This document shows, piece after piece, positions 52,992 to 62,159 of a DNA stretch of 64,000 bases. The stretch comes from Nakamurella multipartita DSM 44233 (lineage in GTDB: Bacteria > Actinomycetota > Actinomycetes > Mycobacteriales > Nakamurellaceae), in assembly GCF_000024365.1 (NCBI RefSeq), contig NC_013235.1, positions 3,844,001 to 3,908,000 on the forward strand, written 5' to 3'. The notes beneath the pieces were generated by a model. That model made no database searches, was not told the DNA's origin, and saw nothing but the letters and a program-made list of their open reading frames with translations. Both the position numbers and the translations under genes were made by a program. Positions within the stretch are counted from its first letter, which is position 1; every line of letters begins with the position of its first letter.

Positions 52992-53011
52992 AAGTTACCC
53001 ACGGGTAACTT
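52992..53011 (+). promoter_or_regulatory. 20-bp palindrome, candidate operator of fadAB
   Basis: AAGTTACCCACGGGTAACTT is a perfect inverted repeat with 9-bp arms around AC. It overlaps TAAGTT (52991-52996), a possible -10. Its size and form suit a TetR-family repressor, and fatty-acid genes in actinobacteria are often so controlled. No such regulator is in the window. Confidence 0.6.
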
Positions 53012-53073
53012 GGTGGGCAGAGCGACCCGAGACGGTGCTCCGATCGCTGACGACCCCCGAGAAAGAGTGATCC

Positions 53074-54381
53074 ATGGCTGTGTCATCTCCGGAATCGACC
53101 TCGTCCCCGCGCCCGCCGGCCCCCCGGACGCTGCGCGACGTGGTGTTCGTCGAGGGGGTGCGCACCCCGTTCGGCAAGGCCGGCGACAAGGGTCAGTACG
53201 CGCAGACCCGCGCCGACGACATGGTGGCCAAGGTGATCCGCGAGCTGCTGCGGCGCCGCCCCGAACTGCCGCCCGAGCGCATCGACGAGGTCGCCGTGGC
53301 CGCCGCCACCCAGACCGGCGACCAGGGCCTGACCATCGGCCGGACCTCGGCCCTGCTGGCCGGGCTGCCCAAGACGGTGCCCGGCTTCGCCATCGACCGG
53401 ATGTGTGCCGGCGCGATGACCGCCGTCACCACCGTCGCGTCCGGCATCGCCGTGGGCGCCTACGACGTGGCCATCGCCGGCGGCGTCGAGCACATGGGCC
53501 ACCACCCGATGGCGCAGGGCGCCGACCCCAACCCCCGCTTCCTGGCCGACAAGCTGGTCGACCCGTCCGCGCTGAACATGGGCTCGACGGCCGAGAACCT
53601 GCACGACCGCTACCCGCAGCTGACCAAGGCCCGGGCCGACGCGTTCGCGGTGGCCAGCCAGGACAAGTACGCCAAGGCGCTGGCCAACGGCCAGATCGGG
53701 CCCGACCTGGTGCCCGTGGCCACCCGCTCCGAGCAGGGCTGGGGGCTGGCCGTCGCCGACGAGCTGCCTCGTCCCGGTACCACCCTGGAGGCTCTGGGCA
53801 GCCTGCGCACCCCGTTCCGGCCGCACGGCCGGGTCAGCGCCGGCAACGCCTCGGGCCTGACCGACGGGGCCACCGGCTGCCTGCTGGTCGCCGCCGACGT
53901 CGCCGCGGAGCTCGGCCTGCCGGTGCGGATGCGGATGGTCGGCTACGCCTTCGCCGGCGTCGAGCCCGAGACGATGGGGGTCGGTCCCATCCCGGCCACC
54001 GAGAAGGCCTTGGCCAAGGCCGGTCTGAGCATCGACGACATCGGCCTGATCGAGATCAACGAGGCCTTCGCCGTGCAGGTGCTGGCCTTCACCGACCACT
54101 TCGGCCTGGCCGACGACGACGAGCGGATCAACCAGTACGGCGGCGCGATCGCGATGGGCCACCCACTGGCCTCCTCGGGCGTGCGGCTGATGACCCAGCT
54201 GGCCCGGCAGTTCGACGAACGCCCCGACGTCCGGTACGGCCTGACCACGATGTGCGTCGGCCTGGGCATGGGCGGCACCGTCATCTGGGAGAACCCGCAC
54301 TGGACCGGCTCGCCGACCTCCGACCCCGCAGCGAACGAGACCGCAGCGACCGACACCGAGACCACCGGGAGCGCCCAGTGA
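53074..54381 (+). CDS. fadA: Acetyl-CoA C-acyltransferase (thiolase)
   Basis: 435 residues. Thiolase motifs: nucleophile in DRMCAGAMTAV (Cys111), SAGNASGLTDGA, INEAFAVQVLAF, and NQYGGAIAMGHPLASSGVR. It makes the last cut of each beta-oxidation round, giving acetyl-CoA. The ATG follows AGAAAGAG, and the gene overlaps fadB by four bases (GTGA). It probably pairs with FadB as a complex. The Thr/Ala/Glu-rich tail after WENPHW is unusual. Confidence 0.92.
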   Translation: MAVSSPESTSSPRPPAPRTLRDVVFVEGVRTPFGKAGDKGQYAQTRADDMVAKVIRELLRRRPELPPERIDEVAVAAATQTGDQGLTIGRTSALLAGLPKTVPGFAIDRMCAGAMTAVTTVASGIAVGAYDVAIAGGVEHMGHHPMAQGADPNPRFLADKLVDPSALNMGSTAENLHDRYPQLTKARADAFAVASQDKYAKALANGQIGPDLVPVATRSEQGWGLAVADELPRPGTTLEALGSLRTPFRPHGRVSAGNASGLTDGATGCLLVAADVAAELGLPVRMRMVGYAFAGVEPETMGVGPIPATEKALAKAGLSIDDIGLIEINEAFAVQVLAFTDHFGLADDDERINQYGGAIAMGHPLASSGVRLMTQLARQFDERPDVRYGLTTMCVGLGMGGTVIWENPHWTGSPTSDPAANETAATDTETTGSAQ

Positions 54382-56513
54382 GCACCCTGGAGAAGACCCA
54401 GGACCTGACCGCCCTGGCGGCCGACGAGGTCATCACCACCGCCCTGACCCGGGTGGTCGAGGTCCCCGCCCCGGGCGGCGCCGGCAGCCCGGTGCGGATC
54501 GCCCTGATCACCCTGGACAACAAACGTGACCACACCCGGCCGAACACGCTGGGCCCCGGCGGGCTGGCCAGCCTGGACGCGGCCATCAGCACCGCGCTGG
54601 CGGCCTCGCCGGACGCGATCGCGGTGACCGGCAAGCCGTTCGTTTTCGCCGTCGGCGCCGACCTGTCCCAGATCGGCAAGCTCACCGATCGCGACACCGC
54701 CCTGGCCATCGGGGAATTCGGCCAGCGGGTGTTCCGCCGGCTGGGCACCTCCGGCATCCCCTCGTTCGCCTTCGTCAACGGCGCGGCCATGGGCGGGGGC
54801 ACCGAGCTCGCGTTGCACTGCGACTACCGGACCATGGCCAGCAACGCCGCGTTCGTCGCGCTGCCCGAGGTGTTCCTGGGCCTGCTGCCCGGTTGGGGCG
54901 GCACCCAGCTGCTGCCCCGCCTGATCGGGCCGGAGAACGCGGTCACGGTGATCATCGAAAACCCGCTCAACCAGAACCGGATGCTCAAGCCCAAGGACGC
55001 GCTGCGGCTGGGCGTGGTCGACACCGTGCTGGACGCCGCCGACTACCTGGAGCAGTCCCTGGCCTGGGCCGCCGGCATCGTCGCCGGGTCCACCTCGGTG
55101 CCGCGCACCGCGTTCGCCGGCGCCACCGACGAGGACTGGGCGGCCGCCCTGGAGCGCGGGAAGGTCATCGCCGACATGCGCACGCACGGCGCCGCGCCGG
55201 CGCCCTACCGGGCCCTGGAGATGATCGAGCTGTCCCGGACCGCGCCGCTGGGCGAGGGCCTGCGCGACGAACGGGAGGCGCTGGCCGACCTGGTGATGAG
55301 CCAGGAGTTCCGGGCCGGGATCTACGCCTTCAACCTGGTGCAGAAGCGGGCCCGCAAGCCGGTCGGCGCCCCCGATCCGAAGCTGGCCCGGCCGGTCACC
55401 AAGGTCGGGGTGGTCGGTGCCGGACTGATGGCCGGGCAGATCGCCCTGCTCTTCGCCCGCAACCTCAAGGTGCCGGTGGTGCTCACCGACGTCGACCAGA
55501 CCCGCCTGGACAAGGGACTGGCCGCGATCGGCCGCGACATCGAGGGACTGAAGGGCAAGAAGCGGATCACCGCCGACGAGGCGAACCGGCTGACCGCGTC
55601 CATCACCGGTTCGCTGGACTACGACGCCTTCGCCGACGCCGAGTTCGTCATCGAAGCGGTGTTCGAGGAGCTCGAGGTCAAAAAGCAGGTGTTCGCCACG
55701 CTGGAGAAGCACGTGGCCGCCGACGCGGTGCTGGCCACCAACACCTCCTCGCTGTCGGTGACCGCCATGGCGCAGGATCTGGACCACCCGGAGCGCGTGG
55801 TCGGATTCCACTTCTTCACGCCGGTGGCCGTGCTGCCGATGCTGGAGATCATGAAGGCGGCCAAGACCGATGACGTCACCTTGGCCACCGCGTTCGCGCT
55901 GGCCAAGGGACTGCGCAAGGGACCGATCCTGACCGCGGACGCGGCCGGGTTCGTGGTCAACCGGCTGCTGCTGCGCAGCATGGGCGAGGTGCTCGCGGCG
56001 ATCGACGAGGGCACCCCGGCCGACGTCGCCGACGAGGCCCTGGCCCCGCTGGGCATGCCGATGTCGCCGCTGATGCTGCTGCAGCTGTCCGGCCCGGGGG
56101 TGGCCGCGCACGTGCAGCAGAGCCTGCACGCCGCGTTCGGCGACCGGTTCCCGGTGTCGCAAAGCCTGCAGCGGATCGCCGAGGCCGGTCACCGGACGCT
56201 GCTGACCTGGGACGAGCAGGGCCGTCAGGTGCTCGACCCGGAGGTCGCCGCCCTGCTGGTGCAGGGCGACCGGCCCTCGACCGCGGAGCAGGTCCGCGAG
56301 CGGGTCCTACTCGCGCTGGCCCAGGAGGCCCGGCTGATGCTCGACGAGGGTGTCGCGGCCGATGCCGCCGATCTGGACCTAGGCCTGATCACCGGCGCGG
56401 GGTGGCCGTTCTGGCTGGGCGGGATCACCCCGTACCTGGACCGAGAGGGCTATTCCGAGCGGGCCACCGGCCGCCGGTTCGCCCCGCCCGGGGTGGCCAC
56501 CCTGCCGGCCTGA
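54378..56513 (+). CDS. fadB: Multifunctional enoyl-CoA hydratase / 3-hydroxyacyl-CoA dehydrogenase
   Basis: 711 residues. The N-terminal crotonase half has GKPFVFAVGADLSQIGKLTD, NGAAMGGGTELALHCDYRT and PEVFLGLLPGWGGTQLL with the acid residues expected for hydratase. The NAD-binding half begins KVGVVGAGLMAGQIALLFARN and has ATNTSSLSVTAMA and VGFHFFTPVAVLPMLEI, followed by the C-terminal dehydrogenase domains. It does the middle two steps of beta-oxidation and works with FadA. GTG start overlaps fadA stop. Confidence 0.92.
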   Translation: MSTLEKTQDLTALAADEVITTALTRVVEVPAPGGAGSPVRIALITLDNKRDHTRPNTLGPGGLASLDAAISTALAASPDAIAVTGKPFVFAVGADLSQIGKLTDRDTALAIGEFGQRVFRRLGTSGIPSFAFVNGAAMGGGTELALHCDYRTMASNAAFVALPEVFLGLLPGWGGTQLLPRLIGPENAVTVIIENPLNQNRMLKPKDALRLGVVDTVLDAADYLEQSLAWAAGIVAGSTSVPRTAFAGATDEDWAAALERGKVIADMRTHGAAPAPYRALEMIELSRTAPLGEGLRDEREALADLVMSQEFRAGIYAFNLVQKRARKPVGAPDPKLARPVTKVGVVGAGLMAGQIALLFARNLKVPVVLTDVDQTRLDKGLAAIGRDIEGLKGKKRITADEANRLTASITGSLDYDAFADAEFVIEAVFEELEVKKQVFATLEKHVAADAVLATNTSSLSVTAMAQDLDHPERVVGFHFFTPVAVLPMLEIMKAAKTDDVTLATAFALAKGLRKGPILTADAAGFVVNRLLLRSMGEVLAAIDEGTPADVADEALAPLGMPMSPLMLLQLSGPGVAAHVQQSLHAAFGDRFPVSQSLQRIAEAGHRTLLTWDEQGRQVLDPEVAALLVQGDRPSTAEQVRERVLLALAQEARLMLDEGVAADAADLDLGLITGAGWPFWLGGITPYLDREGYSERATGRRFAPPGVATLPA

Positions 56514-56532
56514 CCCGCCCCTGTCGATCACC

Positions 56533-56561
56533 GCAACCCCCGCCCACCGGGCGGGGGTTGC
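56533..56561 (+). terminator. Strong hairpin terminator of fadAB
   Basis: GCAACCCCCGCCC (56533-56545) and GGGCGGGGGTTGC (56549-56561) form a perfect 13-bp stem with a 3-base loop, 20 bases after the fadB stop. There is only a short T-rich run after it, as is common in high-GC bacteria. Confidence 0.85.
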
Positions 56562-56811
56562 GTCGTCTTCCCGTGAGGCGCATCACGGATGGCCGTCACC
56601 TGCCGGCAACACGGTTGTCGGAGCGGGGTCACATTTCGTGATTCCCGCAAAAATATTCACCCATTCGGCCCCCTTTGCTGTACAGTCACGTGAAGAAGAC
56701 CACACTCGGTGATCCCACAGCGGCTTCAGGCGTCGGTCACAATGAAGACGCGACCACAGTCGTTCGCGGTCAGCGAGACCTACCGCTACGAGCGAACAGA
56801 AGGTGATTGTG

Positions 56812-56985
56812 ATGAGCGTTTCCGTCGTTCCCACGTCGACCACCGGCATGGTGGGCAACCCCCGGCGCACCCGCGGCCTCAGCGCCGCCATGCTGGCCCA
56901 GCCGAAGCCGGCGCCGACCTCCGCGATGGTCGGCAACCCGCGCCGCACCCGCGGCCTGCAGGCCGAGGATTTCCGGGCCGCCTGA
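56812..56985 (+). CDS. Small protein with duplicated MVGNPRRTRGL motif
   Basis: 57 residues. It contains MVGNPRRTRGL twice (about residues 13-23 and 39-49), separated by a Pro/Ala linker. No signal peptide, membrane segment or cysteine. ATG 56812 has AGAAGG seven bases upstream, and TACAGT near 56680 is a possible -10, so it is a credible independent gene. The two copies also match at DNA level with synonymous changes, which favours selection on the peptide. Function unknown: a RiPP-like precursor, a nucleic-acid-binding peptide or a regulatory leader are all possible; no modification enzymes lie beside it. Confidence 0.65.
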   Translation: MSVSVVPTSTTGMVGNPRRTRGLSAAMLAQPKPAPTSAMVGNPRRTRGLQAEDFRAA

Positions 56986-57014
56986 GCTCGACCCCGGTGG
57001 ACGGCGGTCCGACG

Positions 57015-57485
57015 TCAGTCGGCCACCACGGCGACCGGCGTGCCACCGGTGATGGTGAGCAGTTCGGCGTAGGTGGTCGGGAAAACGGTGTGCGGCGTGC
57101 CGCCGGCCGCCCAGATCACCGGGAAGGGTTGCAGGGCCACGTCGACCAGGGTGCGCACGGGCGCCGGGTGGCCCACCGGGGCGACCCCGCCGATCGGTTG
57201 GCCGGTGGCCGCCCGCACCTGGTCCGGAGTGGCCCGGCGCAGCCGGTCGACGCCCAGCAACCCGGCCACGTGCGCGGTGTCGACCTTGTGCCCGCCGCTG
57301 GTCAGGATCAACACGGGCTGCTCGTCGGCCATGAAGATCAAGCTGTTGGCGATGGCCGCCGGGGAGCAACCCAGGGCGGCCGCGGCGTCCTGCGCGGTGC
57401 GCACGGCATCGGCCAGCTCGCGGACCTGCCCGCCGGCCCCGGCGGCCGCCAGCGCCTGGGCCACCAGCTGCACGTTGGGATGCAT
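57015..57485 (-). CDS. YbaK/EbsC family aminoacyl-tRNA deacylase
   Basis: 156 residues. AAALGCSPAAIANSLIFMAD, LILTSGGHKVDTAHVAGLLG, RATPDQVRAATGQPIGGVAPVGHP and VWAAGG-type end IWAAGGTPHTVF match the YbaK/ProX editing domain that hydrolyses mischarged tRNA. The key lysine of the GGHKVD stretch is present. ATG 57485 has GGAGC upstream. It is a stand-alone editing protein. Confidence 0.88.
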   Translation of the reverse strand: MHPNVQLVAQALAAAGAGGQVRELADAVRTAQDAAAALGCSPAAIANSLIFMADEQPVLILTSGGHKVDTAHVAGLLGVDRLRRATPDQVRAATGQPIGGVAPVGHPAPVRTLVDVALQPFPVIWAAGGTPHTVFPTTYAELLTITGGTPVAVVAD

Positions 57486-57515
57486 TGCCTGCTCCGTTCG
57501 ATCGCTGCCCTCGCC

Positions 57516-57575
57516 GCCGAATCCGTCGCGGCCGATTCCCTCGCGGCCGATTCCCTCGCGGCCGATTCCCTCGCC
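57516..57575. repeat. Four tandem 15-bp repeats
   Basis: GCCGAATCCGTCGCG followed by three near-perfect GCCGATTCCCTCGCG units, in the gap between the divergent YbaK and DinB genes. Not coding in either gene. Confidence 0.75.
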
Positions 57576-57650
57576 GCCGGGCACCTTACGACGCGGCCGG
57601 CGTAGCGTCGCGGCCGGCACCGCACCCACGCCTGGCGAAGGGAATGACCG

Positions 57651-58169
57651 ATGACGACGACCGCAGAGCTGCTGCAGGACGGGTACGCCCGGATCGCGCA
57701 GGAGACCAACGCCGTGCTCGACGGCTTGTCCCCCACCCTGCTGACCTACCGGCTCGATCCGGCGGCCAACACCATCGCCTGGCTGATCTGGCACCTCACC
57801 CGGGTGCAGGACGATCACCTGGCCGACGCGTTCGATCGCCCGCAGGTGTGGATCGCCGACGGCTGGGCGACCCGATTCGCGCTGCCCTTCGCCGACGAGG
57901 TGATCGGCTACGGCCAGAGCTCGGCCGACGTCGCGCAGGTGCAGCCGTCGATCGAGAACCTGCAGGGTTACGCCGACGGGGTGCAGGCCCGCACGGTGGA
58001 GCTGCTGACCGGCCTCGACGATGCCGCGCTGGACCGGGTCGTGGACACCCGGTGGGACCCGCCGGTCACGCTGGCCGTGCGGCTGATCAGCGTGCTGTCC
58101 GACGGCCTGCAGCACGTCGGGCAGGCCGCCTATGTGCGTGGGGCGGCCGAGCGGCTCACCCGCAGCTGA
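57651..58169 (+). CDS. DinB-fold (DUF664) protein
   Basis: 172 residues, four-helix DinB type, starting LLQDGYARIAQETNAVLDGL. The metal histidines are in AWLIWHLTRVQDDHLADAF (about 40-60) and LSDGLQHVGQAAYVRG near the end. Actinobacterial members are often mycothiol-dependent transferases or detoxification enzymes; the substrate is unknown. GAAGGGAA precedes the ATG. Same direction as the glycosyltransferase that follows 25 bases on. Confidence 0.82.
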   Translation: MTTTAELLQDGYARIAQETNAVLDGLSPTLLTYRLDPAANTIAWLIWHLTRVQDDHLADAFDRPQVWIADGWATRFALPFADEVIGYGQSSADVAQVQPSIENLQGYADGVQARTVELLTGLDDAALDRVVDTRWDPPVTLAVRLISVLSDGLQHVGQAAYVRGAAERLTRS

Positions 58170-58194
58170 GGCCCGTCGATCGGGGGGCCGGCGA

Positions 58195-59367
58195 ATGAGG
58201 ATGCTGGTCAGCTTCGCCGGCGGCACCGGGCACTTCCTGCCGCTGGTTCCGCTGGCCCGGGCGGCCCGCGCCGAGGGCGACGCGGTCCTGGTCACCGGCC
58301 AGGCGGCGCTGCTGCCCACCGTGACGGCGGCCGGGTTCACCGCGGTCGACAGCGGCGGCACCACCCTGGCCGACCCGGCGGCCCGGCGCGACCTCGCGCG
58401 CGTGGACCGGGCGGCCGAGGCGGCCGTGATCCTCGACGTCTTCGCCGGCTCTCTGGCCCGGTCCCGCGCCGCGCGACTCATGGCCATCGCCCGGCACTGG
58501 CGTCCGGACGTAATCGTGCACGACGAGATGGACTTCGGCGCCGCCCTGACCGCCGAGAGCCTGGGCCGGCCGCGGGTCGAGATGACCGTGTTGCTGGCCG
58601 GCGGAACCGTCGATCGGCGGCACTTGACGACTCGGATCGAGCGCACCCGCCGATCCATGGGCCTGACGGCGCGGCCGGGCTCCCGGCGGCTCACCCTGGT
58701 GCCGGCGCCGCCCGGATTCCGCGATCCGGCCGATCCGCTGCCGCCGCCCGTGCTCTGGATCCGCCCCGACGTGCTGGAACCGGTCCCGAATGAACAGGAT
58801 CCGGCGACCCGACGCACGCTGGCCTGGCTCGCCCGCCAACCGGCGCGGCCGCGAATCCTGTTCACGCTGGGCACGATCTTCCATCAGGAATCCGGCGACC
58901 TGTTCAGCCGGGCGGTGGCCGGATTGAGCCAATTGGACGCCTCGATCGTGGTGACGGTGGGGCGCGAAATCGACCCGACCGAGCTGGGTCCGATGCCCCC
59001 GCACGTGCACGTGGAGCGCTTCGTTCCGCAGGCGTCCGTGCTCCCGCACTGCGATCTGGTGGTCTGCCACGCCGGCTCGGGCAGCGTCATGGGCGCCCTG
59101 GCGTTCGGCCGGCCGATGCTGCTGCTGCCGATGGGCGCCGACCAGCCGGCCAACGCGGACCGCTGCGCGGACCTGGGCGTCGCGACGGTGCTCGATCCCC
59201 TGCTCGCCACCGTCGACGACGTGACCACGGCGGCGCGAGAGCTGTTGCTCGATCCGACATTCCGCCGGCGCGCCGCGTCGTGGCGATCGGCCGCTGCCGG
59301 CCTCCCCACGGCGGCGCAGGCTCTGGACCGGGTTCGTCGCCTGGTCGACTTCACACCGTCCTCTTGA
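58195..59367 (+). CDS. UDP-glycosyltransferase-like, GT1 family
   Basis: 390 residues. N-terminal RMLVSFAGGTGHFLPLVPLA and the donor motif HCDLVVCHAGSGSVMGALAFGRPMLLLPMGADQPANADRC are those of macrolide/UGT-type GT1 enzymes that glycosylate small molecules or lipids. RPRILFTLGTIFHQES marks the domain join. The acceptor cannot be predicted. ATG 58195 follows the DinB gene closely, so they may be co-transcribed. Confidence 0.88.
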   Translation: MRMLVSFAGGTGHFLPLVPLARAARAEGDAVLVTGQAALLPTVTAAGFTAVDSGGTTLADPAARRDLARVDRAAEAAVILDVFAGSLARSRAARLMAIARHWRPDVIVHDEMDFGAALTAESLGRPRVEMTVLLAGGTVDRRHLTTRIERTRRSMGLTARPGSRRLTLVPAPPGFRDPADPLPPPVLWIRPDVLEPVPNEQDPATRRTLAWLARQPARPRILFTLGTIFHQESGDLFSRAVAGLSQLDASIVVTVGREIDPTELGPMPPHVHVERFVPQASVLPHCDLVVCHAGSGSVMGALAFGRPMLLLPMGADQPANADRCADLGVATVLDPLLATVDDVTTAARELLLDPTFRRRAASWRSAAAGLPTAAQALDRVRRLVDFTPSS

Positions 59368-59471
59368 CGTTTGCTCATCGTTCGCCCATGTTCATGGTGG
59401 CTCACTACTTTTCGTTTGGCGAAGAAACGGTCGTATCACTCGTACCGGACAAACAAACAGAAGGCGGACCC

Positions 59472-62084
59472 ATGCGGCGATGGAACCGACGGGCAGCGGC
59501 AGTCGGGACGGCATTCACCCTGGCCCTTGGCCAGTTGATCATCAGCTCCCCGGCGGCCCAGGCAGCGGACCCGGTCACCCTGAACCTGTTGACCATCAAC
59601 GACTTTCACGGGCGTATCGACACCAACACGGTCAAGTTCGCGGGGACCGTCGAGGGATTGCGGCAGGGCGACGGAGCATCCGGTGCGAACACCCTGCTCA
59701 TCGGCGCCGGTGACTTCATCGGGGCGTCCCTGTTCGCGTCGTCCGTGCAGCAGGACCAGCCGACGATCGACGTGATGAACGAGCTGGGCCTGGACGTCTC
59801 CGCGGTCGGCAACCACGAGTTCGACCAGGGCTGGGCCGACCTGCGCGACCGGGTCATCGGCCCGGCCGGCACCCCGAACGCGCAGTGGGACTACCTGGGC
59901 GCCAACGTGTACGACTCGACGACCGGTCAACCGGTGCTGCCCGAGTACGCCACCTACCAGGTCGGTGGGGTCACCGTCGGCGTGATCGGCGCGGTCACGG
60001 TGGAGACCCCGACCCTGGTCTCCCCGGACGGGGTGTCGTCCTTGAAGTTCGGCGATCCGGTGACGGCGATCAACCGGGTGGCCGACCAGCTGACCGACGG
60101 CGACCCGGCCAATGGCGAGGCCCAGATCCTGGTGGCCTCCTTCCACGAGGGCGCACCCCAGGGCGGCCAGACCCTCGATCAGAACGTCGCCGCCAGCCCG
60201 GCCTTCGCCGAGATCGTCAACGACGTCTCGCCCAAGGTGGCGGCCATCGTGACCGGCCACACCCACCAGGCCTACGCCTTCCAGGCGCCGGTCCCGGGCG
60301 ACCCCTCGCGCACCCGGCCGATCGTCCAGACCGGCAGCTACGGCGCCAATGTCGGGCAGATCAAGCTCACCGTGGACCGCGACACCGACACGGTGACCGG
60401 CTCCACCGTGGCCAACGTGCCCCGGGTCGGCACCGCCGACGCGACCCTGCTCGCCCAGTACCCGGCCCGGTTGACCCCGATCAAGGCCACCGTCGACGCG
60501 GCCCTGGCGGTCGCCAACCAGCGCGGCAACGTGCCGGTCGGCTCGATCACCGCCGACATCACCACCGCGTACACCCCGGCCACGCCGCCCGACGGCGTCA
60601 ATCGGTGCGTCGCCGGGGCCGGCCGGGACGACCGGGCCTCCGAGTCCACGCTGGGCAACCTGGTGGCCAACGCCCTGCTCGCCCAGCTCAAGGATCGTGA
60701 TCGTGGCGGCGCCGAGATCGCGGTGGTCAACCCTGGCGGCCTGCGGTCCGACCTGTGCTTCGCCGCGAACACCGCCAGCTGGTCCGAGGACGGGCCGGGT
60801 CTGGTGATGTACGGCGAGGCCAATGCTGTGCTGCCCTTCGCCAACGACCTGTTCGTGACCAGCCTGACCGGCGCCCAGTTCAAGACGGCCCTGGAACAGC
60901 AGTGGCAGCGCGACGCCGCCGGCAACATCCCCACCCGGCCGTACCTGCAGCTGGGGCTGTCCGACAACGTCACCTACACCTTCGACCCGAGCGCGCCGGA
61001 AGGCTCCCGCATCACGTCGGTCACCATCGACGACCGGCCGCTGGATCCGGCCAAGACCTACCGCATCGGCAGCTTCTCGTTCCTGCTGCAGGGCGGCGAC
61101 AACTTCCGCATCTTCACCGCCGGCACGGACACGAAGGATTCCGGACTGGTGGACCGGGACGCCTGGATCGACTACCTGAAGGCAAACCCCGGGCTGGCGC
61201 CCGACTTCGCCCGGCACGCGGTGAAGGTGACCAACCAGCCGACTATCGCGGCTGCCGGTGCGACCGTGACCTTCGACGTGGCCGGTCTGGACCTGACCAG
61301 CCTAGGTGCGCCGGCCAACAGCAGCCTGGAGGCGGCGTTGCTGCCGATCGGCGGCGGCGCACCGGCGGCCAAGGAGGCGTTCGCCGTGTCCGGGGGCGCG
61401 GCCCGGGTCGAGTTCGACGTACCGGCCCAGATCGCCGCGGGCGCCTGGAACCTGGTGCTCACCGCCACCCCCTCCGGCACCACGGTCACCATCCCGCTGA
61501 CCATCACCGCCACCTCGTCGGTGACCCTGACCGCCGATCGCAGCTCACAGGTCTACGGCGCGGCCAACCCGCTCACCCTGACCGCGACGGTGGTCACCTC
61601 GGACGCCGGCGCGGCCGGCTCGGTCGAGTTCCGCACCGGCAGCACGGTGCTGGCGAGCGTGCCGGTCGTGGGCGGCCAGGCCGCCTTCACGCTGCCGTCC
61701 AGCACGCCCGCCGGCCCGTATCCGATCGTGGCGCACTACACCGGCGCGGGCGGGGTGCCGCCGGCCGACTCGGCGGCGGTCACCGTCACGGTCACCCCGG
61801 CCGGGTCGGTGACGGTGCTGGCACCGGCCCTGGTGGTGCCGTTCCTGGGCACGATCCTGGTCGGCGCGGTCGGCCTGAACAACGGCCAGCCCGCCCGTGG
61901 CAGCGTCGAGATCCGCGACAACGGCGGCGTGGTCGGGTCGACCGCGGTGCAGAGCCACGGGTTGTTCGTCTTCCTGGCCCCGCGGCCGGCCAGGGGCCAG
62001 CACAGCTATACGGCCACCTTCGTGCCGGGCGATCCGGCCAACATCACCGGCAGCACCAGCAACCCGGTGGTGGTGCGCCGCTGA
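59472..62084 (+). CDS. Secreted 5'-nucleotidase/metallophosphoesterase with Ig-like C-terminus
   Basis: 870 residues. Signal peptide (RRWNRRAAAVGTAFTLALGQ, cleavage near QAA/DP). The catalytic domain has LLTINDFHGRID, IGAGDFIGAS, AVGNHEFDQGW and VTGHTHQAYAF; the C-terminal 5'-nucleotidase domain has ESTLGNLVANALL and VNPGGLRSDL. It should free phosphate from nucleotides outside the cell. Residues about 680-870 are two Ig-like segments (SVTLTADRSSQVYG, NNGQPARGSVEIRDNG, HSYTATFVPGDPANITGSTS) that closely match the end of the pullulanase. AGAAGGCGG precedes ATG 59472. No LPxTG. Confidence 0.92.
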   Translation: MRRWNRRAAAVGTAFTLALGQLIISSPAAQAADPVTLNLLTINDFHGRIDTNTVKFAGTVEGLRQGDGASGANTLLIGAGDFIGASLFASSVQQDQPTIDVMNELGLDVSAVGNHEFDQGWADLRDRVIGPAGTPNAQWDYLGANVYDSTTGQPVLPEYATYQVGGVTVGVIGAVTVETPTLVSPDGVSSLKFGDPVTAINRVADQLTDGDPANGEAQILVASFHEGAPQGGQTLDQNVAASPAFAEIVNDVSPKVAAIVTGHTHQAYAFQAPVPGDPSRTRPIVQTGSYGANVGQIKLTVDRDTDTVTGSTVANVPRVGTADATLLAQYPARLTPIKATVDAALAVANQRGNVPVGSITADITTAYTPATPPDGVNRCVAGAGRDDRASESTLGNLVANALLAQLKDRDRGGAEIAVVNPGGLRSDLCFAANTASWSEDGPGLVMYGEANAVLPFANDLFVTSLTGAQFKTALEQQWQRDAAGNIPTRPYLQLGLSDNVTYTFDPSAPEGSRITSVTIDDRPLDPAKTYRIGSFSFLLQGGDNFRIFTAGTDTKDSGLVDRDAWIDYLKANPGLAPDFARHAVKVTNQPTIAAAGATVTFDVAGLDLTSLGAPANSSLEAALLPIGGGAPAAKEAFAVSGGAARVEFDVPAQIAAGAWNLVLTATPSGTTVTIPLTITATSSVTLTADRSSQVYGAANPLTLTATVVTSDAGAAGSVEFRTGSTVLASVPVVGGQAAFTLPSSTPAGPYPIVAHYTGAGGVPPADSAAVTVTVTPAGSVTVLAPALVVPFLGTILVGAVGLNNGQPARGSVEIRDNGGVVGSTAVQSHGLFVFLAPRPARGQHSYTATFVPGDPANITGSTSNPVVVRR

Positions 62085-62159
62085 CGCCCGGCCGGCGGGC
62101 GCACGGCCGCCCGACCTGGAGTTGATCATGGGAAGAGGGCCGTTCTGGCGCAGGCCTCG

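Noticed and set aside
53943-56192. Minus-strand open frame of 749 codons across fadA and fadB
   Set aside because: Shadow of the well-recognised fadAB genes; no domain seen.
57516-57575. Possible CRISPR-like repeat
   Set aside because: The 15-bp units abut without spacers, so it is a simple tandem repeat.
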